Positions 1 to 8,356 of a DNA stretch of 37,399 nt are shown piece after piece. The translations under genes and the position numbers were made by a program. The stretch is from an uncultured Burkholderiales bacterium (GTDB lineage Bacteria; Pseudomonadota; Gammaproteobacteria; Burkholderiales; Burkholderiaceae_C), in NCBI GenBank assembly GCA_903871545.1, contig CAIQHG010000092.1, forward strand, positions 1-37,399, given 5' to 3'. Numbering within the stretch: the stretch's first letter is position 1; the number at the start of each line of letters is the position of its first letter. The notes beneath the pieces are model-generated. The model worked only from the letters and a program-made list of their open reading frames with translations, made no database searches and was not told the origin of the DNA.

Positions 1-27
1 ATGACAGATAACTACTCCCACCATTGA
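1..27 (+). CDS. Possible 3' end of gspM (partial)
   Basis: Only the first reading frame is open from the left edge, and it ends in TGA at 25-27 after eight codons. In many betaproteobacterial type II secretion operons gspM lies directly before gspN, so this may be the last few codons of gspM. Eight residues cannot be identified by sequence; the call rests on gene order alone. Confidence 0.3.
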   Translation: MTDNYSHH

Positions 28-42
28 AAGAATCGCAAAATT

Positions 43-82
43 GCTTAACGGCTTAACGACTCAAGGGCTCAAGGGCTCAACG
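43..82 (+). repeat. Degenerate 8-bp tandem repeat, five units
   Basis: Five consecutive 8-base units can be read: gcttaacg, gcttaacg, actcaagg, gctcaagg, gctcaacg. The period is not a multiple of three, so the encoded peptide is not repetitive. The array lies just before the ATG at 89, which suggests it is non-coding leader and that gspN starts at 89 rather than at the TTG at 41. Confidence 0.7.
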
Positions 83-88
83 ACCTCC

Positions 89-1156
89 ATGAAAACCTCC
101 TTCTTATCGCGTCATGCACACACATTCAAGAGGACTGATCCAGCGCTTGATAGTGTGCAGGCTACCAAGAGCATTGCAAAACTAGCAAAACTCGGCTCCT
201 TATTTGGGATTTTGCTTGGTGCTATTTATTTTGCGCCTGCAGCTTGGCTTGGGGTCGTCCTTGAAAGCGTAAGCCACAAGCATCTGTCCTTGGCCCAGGC
301 AAGGGGAACAATGTGGAGCGGCTCTGGGGTGTTGCTGATCAACTCCGTTGAGACCCGCTTTAGCAACTCCCCCGCTCAAAGGGATCTAGGCAACTCAAAT
401 AGCCTGAATGAGAACGGCGCAGGCTTCTCCTCTAAAGGCGCACATCTCTATATTGCATCCCCCTTTAAGTGGCAAATCGGCTGGGTTTGGTCGGGCGTAA
501 GCTCAAATAGTGCGCCCTCATCCCTACCTAATCAGTCAAACCCATCAACGAGTCCGGCGCACTCAGGTCTGGCTTTAAGCGTTGAGAATCTTTGTTGTAC
601 TCAGTCTCCCTGGGTTTTGATGTACCGACCCGCCTGGACCGATATCCAAGAAGGCGCCTTCACCACGGAGCTTCTCGATTCTCAAATCAGTTTCCCCGCC
701 CAGTGGTTAAGCGCTTTGGGTGTCCCTTGGAATACCGTAGACCCTAAAGGGATATTGAATTTTGAAACTCGAAATGCAAGTATTAAAGGTTATCTTTTCC
801 GCGATAAAGCCCCTGTTTTTCAGGGACTTGCTGAGCTTACACTGAAGGATCTATCCTCTAGGCTTTCCCCTCTTTCGCCTTTGGGGACTTATAAAGTAAA
901 ACTTTATAGTCAACATTCGAGCGGTAATGGTTCTCCCTCAAACCCAGAGCTTACGAGTGCGATGCCCGATTTGTACATTAGTTTGGAGACCACGCAGGGC
1001 CGCCTAGAGCTCAGCGGTGAGGGTAAATGGTCAAATAAGCATCTTTATTTCAATGGTTTAGCCAAAGCTCAAACAGGATTTGAGGCCGCTTTGGCAAATT
1101 TATTGGGTGTCTTGGGAACCAGGACCGATAATACGGCAACTCTTAAAATTGGCTAG
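89..1156 (+). CDS. gspN: Type II secretion system protein N (GspN)
   Basis: GspN is a bitopic inner-membrane accessory protein of the type II secretion system; its exact role is not settled and many systems lack it. One hydrophobic segment lies near residues 34-58, after a basic N-terminus. Next come the family signature GTMWSGSG and a later Trp-rich stretch WQIGWVW, followed by a predicted periplasmic region. From the ATG at 89 the protein has about 355 residues, longer than the roughly 250 of classical GspN; the extra length includes a Ser/Asn/Pro-rich insertion around residues 90-160. The frame stays open to a TTG at 41, but that stretch is an 8-bp tandem repeat, so the ATG is preferred. 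Neither start has a good Shine-Dalgarno. gspD follows after six bases, in the same operon. The family call rests on the signature and the gene order. Confidence 0.85.
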   Translation: MKTSFLSRHAHTFKRTDPALDSVQATKSIAKLAKLGSLFGILLGAIYFAPAAWLGVVLESVSHKHLSLAQARGTMWSGSGVLLINSVETRFSNSPAQRDLGNSNSLNENGAGFSSKGAHLYIASPFKWQIGWVWSGVSSNSAPSSLPNQSNPSTSPAHSGLALSVENLCCTQSPWVLMYRPAWTDIQEGAFTTELLDSQISFPAQWLSALGVPWNTVDPKGILNFETRNASIKGYLFRDKAPVFQGLAELTLKDLSSRLSPLSPLGTYKVKLYSQHSSGNGSPSNPELTSAMPDLYISLETTQGRLELSGEGKWSNKHLYFNGLAKAQTGFEAALANLLGVLGTRTDNTATLKIG

Positions 1157-1162
1157 ACATCT

Positions 1163-3604
1163 ATGTACCTATCCACCGAATTACTAAAACGGGGCTTGAC
1201 TGAAAAGCTAGCCTCGCCCACAAAAAGTGTGAACGCTTGGGTTGCGTTAAAGCTTAAGTGCAGATCTGCACATTGTTTTACCCTTATTTGTGTGCTGAGC
1301 GCGGCCTGCCTCGGCAGTTCCGCTTTTGCGGCTGACTCAAACCAAAATACAAACTCAAGCCCCACCACTTTCAAACCATCTCAAAAGGGGTCAGCCTCAA
1401 ACAGGGGTAAAAAGGAGGAGCTCATCACTTTAAACTTCGTAAACGCCGATATTGAAGCGGTTGCGAGAACGTTGTCGACGATGAGCGGTCGAAACTTAGT
1501 GGTCGATCCCAGGGTAAAGGGTGTGATCTCCCTTAGCGCAGAAAATCCCGTTACCGCAAGCGCTGCGTGGAATCAATTTTTAGCCGCTCTCAGGCTCCAA
1601 AGCTTCAGCGTCATTGAATCCAACGGACTCTACAAAATAGTGCCCGAATCAGAGGCCAAACTGCAAGGCGGAGTTACCACAATTGTCCCCTCAACAATGG
1701 GGGCCAACGGCGGTCAAGTGATGACCCAAATCTTTAACATTCAGCATGAGAATGCAAATAACTTGGTCAGCGTGCTAAGACCTTTGATCAGTCCCAACAA
1801 CATCATCAATGTAAACACGTCAACCAACTCTCTTATCGTGACCGACTACGGAGAGAACTTACAAAGAATCGCCAAAATTATCCAAACCCTTGACGTCTCT
1901 AACGCAAGTGATGTTGAGATCGTTCAGCTCAACCACTCCATCGCAGTGGACATGGCCGTTTTAGTTTCTAAATTAATTGAGGTCACACCCTCTAGCTTAG
2001 GGGGCGGGGCCGCAACTGGACAAACGGGCGACTCCTCTTACAAAACGACCATATTGCCTGAGCCAAGAAGCAACTCTCTTATCTTGAGGGCTGCCAACCC
2101 TGCTCGCTTACTACAGGCCCGCTTGCTGATCGAAAAGTTAGATCGACCCAGCAGTGAACTTGCAAGTGGCAACGTTCACGTGGTTTACCTGAAAAACGCA
2201 GAAGCAACAAAATTGGCCGTCACTCTCAGAGCCGCGCTTGCTGCGGACATTAGAAGCTCCTCAATCCCTGGACTGGGGGGCGTCTCTGCGCCCCAATCAG
2301 GTGGGGGAGTCGTGTCCACGCCAAGCCCAACCAATTCCTTGCCCGGACAACAAGGATCCTCCGTAGCCGCGGGGCCAACTCTGGGCGGCTTTAACACCAG
2401 CAACGCGTCCAGCACAGGCGGTCAAATTCAGGCGGACTCGGCTACCAATTCCCTCATCATTACCGCGCCTGAGCCCCAGTTTAGGCAGTTGCAAGAGGTG
2501 ATTGCACGTTTGGATTCACGCCGTGCTCAGGTGATGGTGGAGAGTTTGATTGCAGAGATAGATACCAGCAAAATTGCGCAATTTGGCATTCAATGGCAAA
2601 ACGTGATGGGCAAAGTCGGTGGCAATGTGGGCGTGATTGGAACCAATTTTGGCTCAGGGGGCTCGAACCTTTTAACCTTATCAACTTCTGCGTTGAACCC
2701 CTCCACCGCAACCTCAGGCCCAAGCCTTCCCGGAGCGGGTTTAAACATAGCAAGTGCTGCAAACGTGAACGGGCACTACGTCTTAAGCTCACTAGCTAAT
2801 TTTCTTCAACAAGACGGCCTAACCAATGTGCTGTCTACCCCAACCCTTTTGACGCTAGATAACGAGGAGGCCAAAATTGTTGTGGGTCAAAACGTACCTT
2901 TTGCAACTGGTCAATACACCAACAACAATACCTCTAACGGCGCTGTGACGCCCTTTACGACTTTTGACAGGAAAGATGTCGGTATTACTTTGCGCGTGAA
3001 ACCCCAAATAAGTGAGACCGGTTCCGTCAAACTTGTGATATTCCAGGAGGTCTCAAGCATTGATGCGACCACCTCGGCAGCGGGGCTTGTGACCAACAAA
3101 AGATCCATCGAGTCGAGTGTGATCGTTGAGGACGGCTCGATCGTGGTGTTAGGCGGTCTGCTCTCCGATACCTATTCAAACACAAGGGGTCAGGTACCGG
3201 GTCTATCGGACTTACCCTTCATTGGTAATTTCTTTAAAAATGAGTCCAGAAACAGAACTAAAACCAATTTAGTTGTCTTCCTCAGGCCCGTTGTTCTCAG
3301 AGACGCAAAAAGCACTGAAATACTCTCAAACGGTCGCTACCTGGGGATGATGAACGAGGAGAAGTCTCTTGACGCAAAACCGCTCAATGCAGAGTCCTTT
3401 GTGCTGCCCGCCAACGCAGGACCTAGCTTGCCCGATCCCAAGGGTTTGAGCGTTGGACCCAACGCTGGACAACCCTCTTTCCTTAGACCCTTGGGTGCGC
3501 CTGAGGTATTTAAGCCTGCAACTAACTCGCCCCCCACTGCTAGCACCGCACCTGCACCAACGCAAGCTCCGGCTCAAACCCCAGCTCAAGCCCCAGGCAA
3601 ATAA
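1163..3604 (+). CDS. gspD: Type II secretion system secretin GspD
   Basis: GspD forms the outer-membrane secretin channel through which folded proteins leave the periplasm. The 813-residue frame has a hydrophobic signal core around residues 40-56 ending in SSAFA, so the first ~22 residues may not be translated; an in-frame GTG at 1229 would give a more normal signal peptide. N0 and N1-N3 ring domains follow, for example the NxxIVTDYGENLQRI type repeats. A Gly/Ser-rich insertion lies near residues 370-430, inside the N3 region. The secretin core contains VPGLSDLPFIGNFF and TNLVVFLRPVVL. The C-terminus is a Pro/Ala/Gln-rich low-complexity tail, perhaps the pilotin-binding or S-domain equivalent. 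gspE starts 46 bases downstream. The identification is secure; the start codon is not. Confidence 0.96.
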   Translation: MYLSTELLKRGLTEKLASPTKSVNAWVALKLKCRSAHCFTLICVLSAACLGSSAFAADSNQNTNSSPTTFKPSQKGSASNRGKKEELITLNFVNADIEAVARTLSTMSGRNLVVDPRVKGVISLSAENPVTASAAWNQFLAALRLQSFSVIESNGLYKIVPESEAKLQGGVTTIVPSTMGANGGQVMTQIFNIQHENANNLVSVLRPLISPNNIINVNTSTNSLIVTDYGENLQRIAKIIQTLDVSNASDVEIVQLNHSIAVDMAVLVSKLIEVTPSSLGGGAATGQTGDSSYKTTILPEPRSNSLILRAANPARLLQARLLIEKLDRPSSELASGNVHVVYLKNAEATKLAVTLRAALAADIRSSSIPGLGGVSAPQSGGGVVSTPSPTNSLPGQQGSSVAAGPTLGGFNTSNASSTGGQIQADSATNSLIITAPEPQFRQLQEVIARLDSRRAQVMVESLIAEIDTSKIAQFGIQWQNVMGKVGGNVGVIGTNFGSGGSNLLTLSTSALNPSTATSGPSLPGAGLNIASAANVNGHYVLSSLANFLQQDGLTNVLSTPTLLTLDNEEAKIVVGQNVPFATGQYTNNNTSNGAVTPFTTFDRKDVGITLRVKPQISETGSVKLVIFQEVSSIDATTSAAGLVTNKRSIESSVIVEDGSIVVLGGLLSDTYSNTRGQVPGLSDLPFIGNFFKNESRNRTKTNLVVFLRPVVLRDAKSTEILSNGRYLGMMNEEKSLDAKPLNAESFVLPANAGPSLPDPKGLSVGPNAGQPSFLRPLGAPEVFKPATNSPPTASTAPAPTQAPAQTPAQAPGK

Positions 3605-3650
3605 AGTACTCGGACAATAAAGACACTTTTTTCAAACCTTTACTCCTCAG

Positions 3651-5039
3651 ATGCGCCACCCCCTTCCCTACGCATTTGCGCGTGCTCACAAACTCCTGCT
3701 TGAGGTGCAAGGAGAGCACCAGCGTTTGTGGCACACCGATCAACCCGACCCCGGCGCTTGGGCAGAGGTGCTGCGCAAATACGAGGTCGCTCAGTTTGAG
3801 TATTTGGGCAGTGCTGAGCTCACCCAAAAAATCAGCTCCGTCTACGCTGGTGCAGAGTCAAGCGCTGCAACAGTTATAAACGAAGTGGAGAGCGACGCAG
3901 ATCTTGCCAAAATGATGCAAGACATGCCCGCAGTTGAGGATCTACTAGAGTCCTCCAACGACGCACCTATCATTAGGATGCTCAACGCGTTACTGACCCA
4001 AGCCGCTAGAGACGGGGCAAGTGACATACACATAGAGCCCTATGAGCGTCACTCGAGTGTGCGTTTTCGAATAGACGGCTCGCTGCGCGAGGTTGTGCAG
4101 CCCCACAGGGCTCTTCACGCCGCCTTGATCTCCAGGCTCAAAATTATGGCCGAACTCGATATTGCCGAGAAAAGACTTCCCCAAGACGGAAGAATCTCAC
4201 TTCGCATGGGGCAGCGGGCCCTGGACGTGCGGGTCTCAACCTTACCAGGGGCTCACGGTGAGAGAGCAGTGCTCAGGTTGCTTGATAAAACCGAGACCAA
4301 ACTGACCCTTGAGTCGCTCGGCATGCAGGGTAAGACGTTAGAGCGGTTGATACATATGACCCAACAACCCCACGGGATAGTTCTGGTCACGGGTCCAACG
4401 GGCTCGGGTAAAACGACCACCCTTTACGCGGCCCTCCAAGGCCTTGACGCAACGAGCTCTAACATCATGACAGTTGAGGACCCCATTGAATACGAATTAG
4501 CTGGTGTGGGCCAAACACAAGTAAACGCAAAAATCGATCTCACTTTTGCCAAAGCTTTAAGGGCCATCCTAAGACAAGACCCGGATGTCATCATGATTGG
4601 TGAGATCAGGGACCAAGAGACAGCGCAAATTGCGATTCAAGCCTCTTTGACGGGGCACTTGGTGCTTGCCACGCTGCACACGAACGACGCAGCAAGTGCG
4701 GTTACCCGCCTCACTGATATGGGGGTTGAGCCCTTTCTTCTCAGCTCCTCTTTGCTGGGTGTACTGGCTCAGCGTTTGGTGAGAAAACTGTGCACCCATT
4801 GCGCAGGCAAAGGCTGCACGCACTGCGCAAATACCGGTTACAGCGGGCGCACAGGTATTTATGAGTTGCTAAGCGTTAGCGACACCGTCAAAGAGCTCAT
4901 TCACGAACACGCCTCCGAGGCGTTACTTCGCACCACCGCTATGGGTGAGGGGATGACGTTGATGCGTGACGACGGAGAGCGTTTGGTTGGACTCGGTATA
5001 ACTTCGCGCGAGGAACTGATCCGCGTAACAAGGGACTAG
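3651..5039 (+). CDS. gspE: Type II secretion system ATPase GspE
   Basis: GspE is the cytoplasmic hexameric ATPase that drives pseudopilus assembly. The 462-residue protein has a short N-terminal region beginning with the betaproteobacterial PYAFARAH motif. Further motifs are Walker A GPTGSGKT (248-255), an Asp box TVEDPIEY (274-281), Walker B DVIMIGEIRD (312-321) and a His box HLVLATLHTND (336-346). The tetracysteine zinc element is compressed: Cys381, Cys384, Cys389 and Cys392 form CxxC-x4-CxxC. In classical GspE a loop of tens of residues separates the two CxxC pairs. The GYSGRTGIYELL segment follows as usual. gspF begins five bases after the stop, so the two genes are probably translationally linked. 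ATPase function looks intact. Confidence 0.96.
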   Translation: MRHPLPYAFARAHKLLLEVQGEHQRLWHTDQPDPGAWAEVLRKYEVAQFEYLGSAELTQKISSVYAGAESSAATVINEVESDADLAKMMQDMPAVEDLLESSNDAPIIRMLNALLTQAARDGASDIHIEPYERHSSVRFRIDGSLREVVQPHRALHAALISRLKIMAELDIAEKRLPQDGRISLRMGQRALDVRVSTLPGAHGERAVLRLLDKTETKLTLESLGMQGKTLERLIHMTQQPHGIVLVTGPTGSGKTTTLYAALQGLDATSSNIMTVEDPIEYELAGVGQTQVNAKIDLTFAKALRAILRQDPDVIMIGEIRDQETAQIAIQASLTGHLVLATLHTNDAASAVTRLTDMGVEPFLLSSSLLGVLAQRLVRKLCTHCAGKGCTHCANTGYSGRTGIYELLSVSDTVKELIHEHASEALLRTTAMGEGMTLMRDDGERLVGLGITSREELIRVTRD

Positions 5040-5044
5040 GCCAA

Positions 5045-6262
5045 ATGCCGGCATTTTCTTTTGAAGCCATCAACATTGAGGGGGAAACGCGCAAAGGCTT
5101 AATGGACGCTGAGTCAGCGCGTGCTGCACGAAACATACTGAGGTCCCAGCACTGGATACCGCTCAGTGTTGAGGTGGTTGGACGGAGCAAAACTTCATTG
5201 GGGGACATAGAGCTTTGGCGCTCAAAGATCTTCAGCTCCTCTGCGCTCATGATCTGGACGCGTCAGCTTGCAAGTTTAGTAAGCTCTGGGCTGCCCCTTG
5301 AGCGCGCCTTAACTGCTTTAATCGATGAGGCATCATCCCCTGCACAGCGTGATCTCGTGGCCTCACTCAGGGCAGAGGTCAACGCGGGTACAGCTCTTGG
5401 TAGTGCGCTTGCAACTCACCCCAGCGAATTTCCAGAGCTCTACGTTGCTGTGATCACTTCGGGGGAGCAAACGGGGCGTTTAGGCCAAGTTTTAGAGCGT
5501 TTGGCAAACGATTTGGAGCGGGCTCAATCTTTAAAGAGTAAGTTGCTGGCAGCCGCTTTGTACCCGGCCATCGTAAGTTTAGTTGCACTTGCAATCGTCA
5601 TCTTTTTGCTCGCTTATGTGGTCCCTCAAGTCGCCTCGGTTTTTGTAAGCTCTCACCACGCGTTGCCGACTTTGACCATTTTGATGTTGGCCATATCCAA
5701 ATTTGTACAAGACTTTGGACTTCTCGTTTTAGGGCTCATCGCGGTTTTTGCAACCGGACTTATCTACGCTTTAAAAGGCGCAGCGTTCAAAGAGCGATTT
5801 GATGCGGGTTGGTTAAAGATTCCCTTACTTGGTAAACTAAGTTTGGGCTACAACAGCGCTCGGTTTGCCAGTACGTTGGCGCTCTTAAGCGCAGCAGGGG
5901 TGCCGATCTTAAAGTCCTTAGAAACTGCGGCTCAAACCTTGTCTAATGCGTCCTTAAGAGTGCACGCTTTACAAGCGATCGTATTAGTCAGGGAGGGGGC
6001 CCCTTTAGCAAGCGCTTTGTCCCAAAACTCACGCATGCCGGGGATGCTCTCAATGTTTGCTCGCTTGGGGGAACAAACGGGGCAACTCCCCGAGATGCTT
6101 GAAAAAGCAGCGCACCACCTCGGGACTGAGGTGGAGCGACGCGCTATGAATTTGGCAACTATTCTTGAGCCGCTTCTCATTGTCGTTATGGGCGTGATCG
6201 TGTTGATGATTGTGCTGGCAGTAATGCTGCCAATCATTCAACTCAATCAGTGGGTTCATTAG
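5045..6262 (+). CDS. gspF: Type II secretion inner-membrane platform protein GspF
   Basis: GspF is the polytopic inner-membrane platform protein that couples the GspE motor to the pseudopilus. At 405 residues it has the usual family length. It carries two repeated T2SSF cytoplasmic domains, roughly 70-190 and 270-390, each with a conserved GExTGxL-type motif (SGEQTGRLGQVLERLA and LGEQTGQLPEMLEKAA). Three transmembrane helices are visible: near 165-190, 215-240 and at the C-terminus 375-400. The start is five bases from the gspE stop. It is the last gsp gene here; the minor pseudopilin and GspC/L genes must lie upstream of the window or elsewhere. Confidence 0.96.
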   Translation: MPAFSFEAINIEGETRKGLMDAESARAARNILRSQHWIPLSVEVVGRSKTSLGDIELWRSKIFSSSALMIWTRQLASLVSSGLPLERALTALIDEASSPAQRDLVASLRAEVNAGTALGSALATHPSEFPELYVAVITSGEQTGRLGQVLERLANDLERAQSLKSKLLAAALYPAIVSLVALAIVIFLLAYVVPQVASVFVSSHHALPTLTILMLAISKFVQDFGLLVLGLIAVFATGLIYALKGAAFKERFDAGWLKIPLLGKLSLGYNSARFASTLALLSAAGVPILKSLETAAQTLSNASLRVHALQAIVLVREGAPLASALSQNSRMPGMLSMFARLGEQTGQLPEMLEKAAHHLGTEVERRAMNLATILEPLLIVVMGVIVLMIVLAVMLPIIQLNQWVH

Positions 6263-6350
6263 AGGTTTGAGTGCGGAAAAAAGTTTAATTCGTAAATATT
6301 ATTAAGACTTGCGCCTATCCGCGCATGTTTAATCCTTCAGGAGCACGGTG

Positions 6351-7250
6351 ATGCCCATCACACTAGACGGTCAACTGGTTGTTGCCATTTCTTCTCGCGC
6401 GCTATTTAATTTTGAGGAGGAAAACAACGTCTTTGAAGAGCACGATGATAGGGCCTACATGGCCCTCCAACTCGAGCGTCTTGACGTCCCAGCCAAACCA
6501 GGCGTTGCGTTCTCACTTGTCAAAAAATTACTCGCCTTTAACGAACCCAACGCGCAGCGCGTTGAAGTGGTTATTTTGTCTCGCAACGATCCGGTCAGTG
6601 GCATGAGGGTATTTAGGTCTGCGCAGCACTATGGACTACAGATACAAAGGGGCAGTTTTACTCGTGGCCAACCGCCTTGGAGGTATTTAAAACCTTTGAA
6701 CGCAAATCTTTTTTTATCAACCCATTTAAGCGATGTGCGAGCTGCGCTAAACGCAGGGGTCCCCGCCGCCCAGGTCTACCCCCACTCTGCACATGCCTCA
6801 GAGTCACATCCCAGTGAGGTGAGGATTGCGTTTGACGGGGACGCGGTTCTGTTCTCAGACGAAGCCGAACAGGTGTTCCAGTCTCAGGGGCTAAGCGCTT
6901 TTCAAAAACATGAGAAAGAAATGGCTTCAAAGCCTTTGTCTGCAGGCCCCTTCAAACCCCTTTTATCTGCACTGCACCGACTCCAGCAAGAGGGCACGCC
7001 CACCATGCGCATTCGCACTGCGCTCGTAACGGCGAGAAGCGCTCCGGCGCATGAGCGTGCAATTAGAACTCTTATGAACTGGAACGTTCAGGTAGATGAG
7101 GCGATGTTTTTGGGTGGATTATCGAAGGGGGAGTTTTTGTTGGAGTTTGAGCCGGATTTCTTCTTTGACGATCAAACGGGTCATATTGAGTCTGCTGCGT
7201 TGCATGTTCCTGCGGGCCATGTGGCACAGGGCATCGCAAACAAAGAGTGA
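6351..7250 (+). CDS. Cytosolic 5'-nucleotidase (NT5C1-like, PF06189)
   Basis: A 299-residue protein resembling the 5'-nucleotidase family PF06189, bacterial relatives of the animal cytosolic IA nucleotidase that dephosphorylates nucleoside 5'-monophosphates. Family signatures are the N-terminal VVAISSRALFNFEEEN (catalytic-type acidic loop), EVVILSRNDP, an FDGDAVLFSDEAE motif near residue 160, TALVTARSAPAHERAIRTL, and FFFDDQTGHI near the C-terminus. The reading frame also allows a GTG three bases earlier. The Shine-Dalgarno AGGAG at 6339-6343 is better spaced for the ATG at 6351. The gene stands alone between gspF and a convergent permease gene, and a 12-bp tandem repeat runs across its stop codon. 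Confidence 0.85.
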   Translation: MPITLDGQLVVAISSRALFNFEEENNVFEEHDDRAYMALQLERLDVPAKPGVAFSLVKKLLAFNEPNAQRVEVVILSRNDPVSGMRVFRSAQHYGLQIQRGSFTRGQPPWRYLKPLNANLFLSTHLSDVRAALNAGVPAAQVYPHSAHASESHPSEVRIAFDGDAVLFSDEAEQVFQSQGLSAFQKHEKEMASKPLSAGPFKPLLSALHRLQQEGTPTMRIRTALVTARSAPAHERAIRTLMNWNVQVDEAMFLGGLSKGEFLLEFEPDFFFDDQTGHIESAALHVPAGHVAQGIANKE

Positions 7251-7278
7251 ACACAAGAGTGAACACAAAAGAGCGCAC
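7243..7278 (+). repeat. 12-bp tandem repeat across a stop codon
   Basis: Two perfect copies of aagagtgaacac (7243-7254 and 7255-7266) are followed by a degenerate third, aaaagagcgcac (7267-7278). The first copy contains the last codons and the TGA stop of the nucleotidase gene. The rest lies in the 88-base spacer before the convergent permease gene. Confidence 0.8.
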
Positions 7279-7338
7279 AAAAATTCTTGGCCCTTTGATA
7301 AACCCCCATCAATTAGTTTGCCTAATTTAGCGTTTTTC

Positions 7339-8280
7339 TTAGGTCATTTCCTGAGGGACCACCTCAAGCTTTCTCCCCTCCCTTTTGGCGATCCAAATCG
7401 TTGAGCACAATATCACGCAAGCTCCGATGATCGTGAAATGGCTCGGGATATCGGAGAACACCAAAAATCCAGCAAGCGATGACCAAATCAGATCTAAAAA
7501 ACGCAGGGACTGTGTGGCGGATATTTCTGTTGCCTTAAATCCTCGGGTTAAACAGTAATGTCCTGTGGACCCAAGCACACCCGCTGCTATGAATCCAAGC
7601 CACTGCAAAAGACTAGGCTGCTGCCAAACCAAGTACGCAAAGGGGAAGCTAAAAATACTCACAGTGATGGCTTGCCAAAAAACGATTACACCTGCGGACT
7701 CGTATTTGGTCAGGGATTTAGTAATTAAAAAGGAAGCCGCGAAAATAGGTGTAGAGGCGAACATGACCAGCGTATACCACCCCCCAGATCCTGATAGCTT
7801 GGGGGCTACGATGATCGCCACACCGATTAAGCCTATACAGGCGGCGATCCAGCGGTCCCGGCGCATGGGTTCACCCAAAAACCAAGAGGCCCCTAGCATT
7901 ATGAAAATAGGTCCAGAAAATCCTATGGCTGTCATATCAGCCAGTGATATTTTAGGGAGCGCAGCGAACCACAGCCACAGCCCGGCGCTGTGCACGCCGC
8001 CACGCCAAAATTGGCCCTTCATGTCCACAGGAATATAGCTCCTCCAACCCTCACGCCAAAGAAGCGGAATCATGACCACAAAGCCTAAAAAATATCTCAA
8101 AAACTGAGACTCTAAACCGTCCATAGTCAACGTGATACTTCTAATAAGGGTGTTCAAGCATGTGAATATGGCCCCACTGAGCGCTACCCACAGCATACCT
8201 TTCCAAACAGTGGGTAGCGCTCGGCTAGCCCGAGAGACACGACTTACGCGTTTTTGAGTACCCACGCTGGCCCGCCGCAT
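7339..8280 (-). CDS. DMT superfamily permease (EamA domains)
   Basis: A drug/metabolite-transporter-type inner-membrane permease with two EamA repeats and about ten hydrophobic helices. Examples are GMLWVALSGAIFTCLNTLI for helix 1, the RYFLGFVVMIPLLW segment, and the second repeat starting around YTLVMFASTPIFAASFLI. The substrate cannot be read from sequence. The frame is open back to 8376, which would overlap the 3' end of the upstream ribitol-phosphate gene by 20 bases and add a basic Arg/Ser-rich tail. The ATG at 8280 gives 313 residues, close to the family norm, and an ATG at 8199 is a third option; none has a clear Shine-Dalgarno. It is co-oriented with the two polyol-phosphate genes, but a functional link is unproven. 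Confidence 0.8.
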   Translation of the reverse strand: MRRASVGTQKRVSRVSRASRALPTVWKGMLWVALSGAIFTCLNTLIRSITLTMDGLESQFLRYFLGFVVMIPLLWREGWRSYIPVDMKGQFWRGGVHSAGLWLWFAALPKISLADMTAIGFSGPIFIMLGASWFLGEPMRRDRWIAACIGLIGVAIIVAPKLSGSGGWYTLVMFASTPIFAASFLITKSLTKYESAGVIVFWQAITVSIFSFPFAYLVWQQPSLLQWLGFIAAGVLGSTGHYCLTRGFKATEISATQSLRFLDLIWSSLAGFLVFSDIPSHFTIIGACVILCSTIWIAKREGRKLEVVPQEMT

Positions 8281-8356
8281 AAGTCTTTTGCGCGAGTGAG
8301 CACAGGTTCCAAGCAAGCGTTTAAAGGGGGATTGGGGAGTGGTCACAAAAAACTTA

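Noticed and set aside
7565..8038. 157-residue plus-strand ORF
   Set aside because: It lies wholly opposite the DMT permease gene and shows no family features; it is an antisense shadow.
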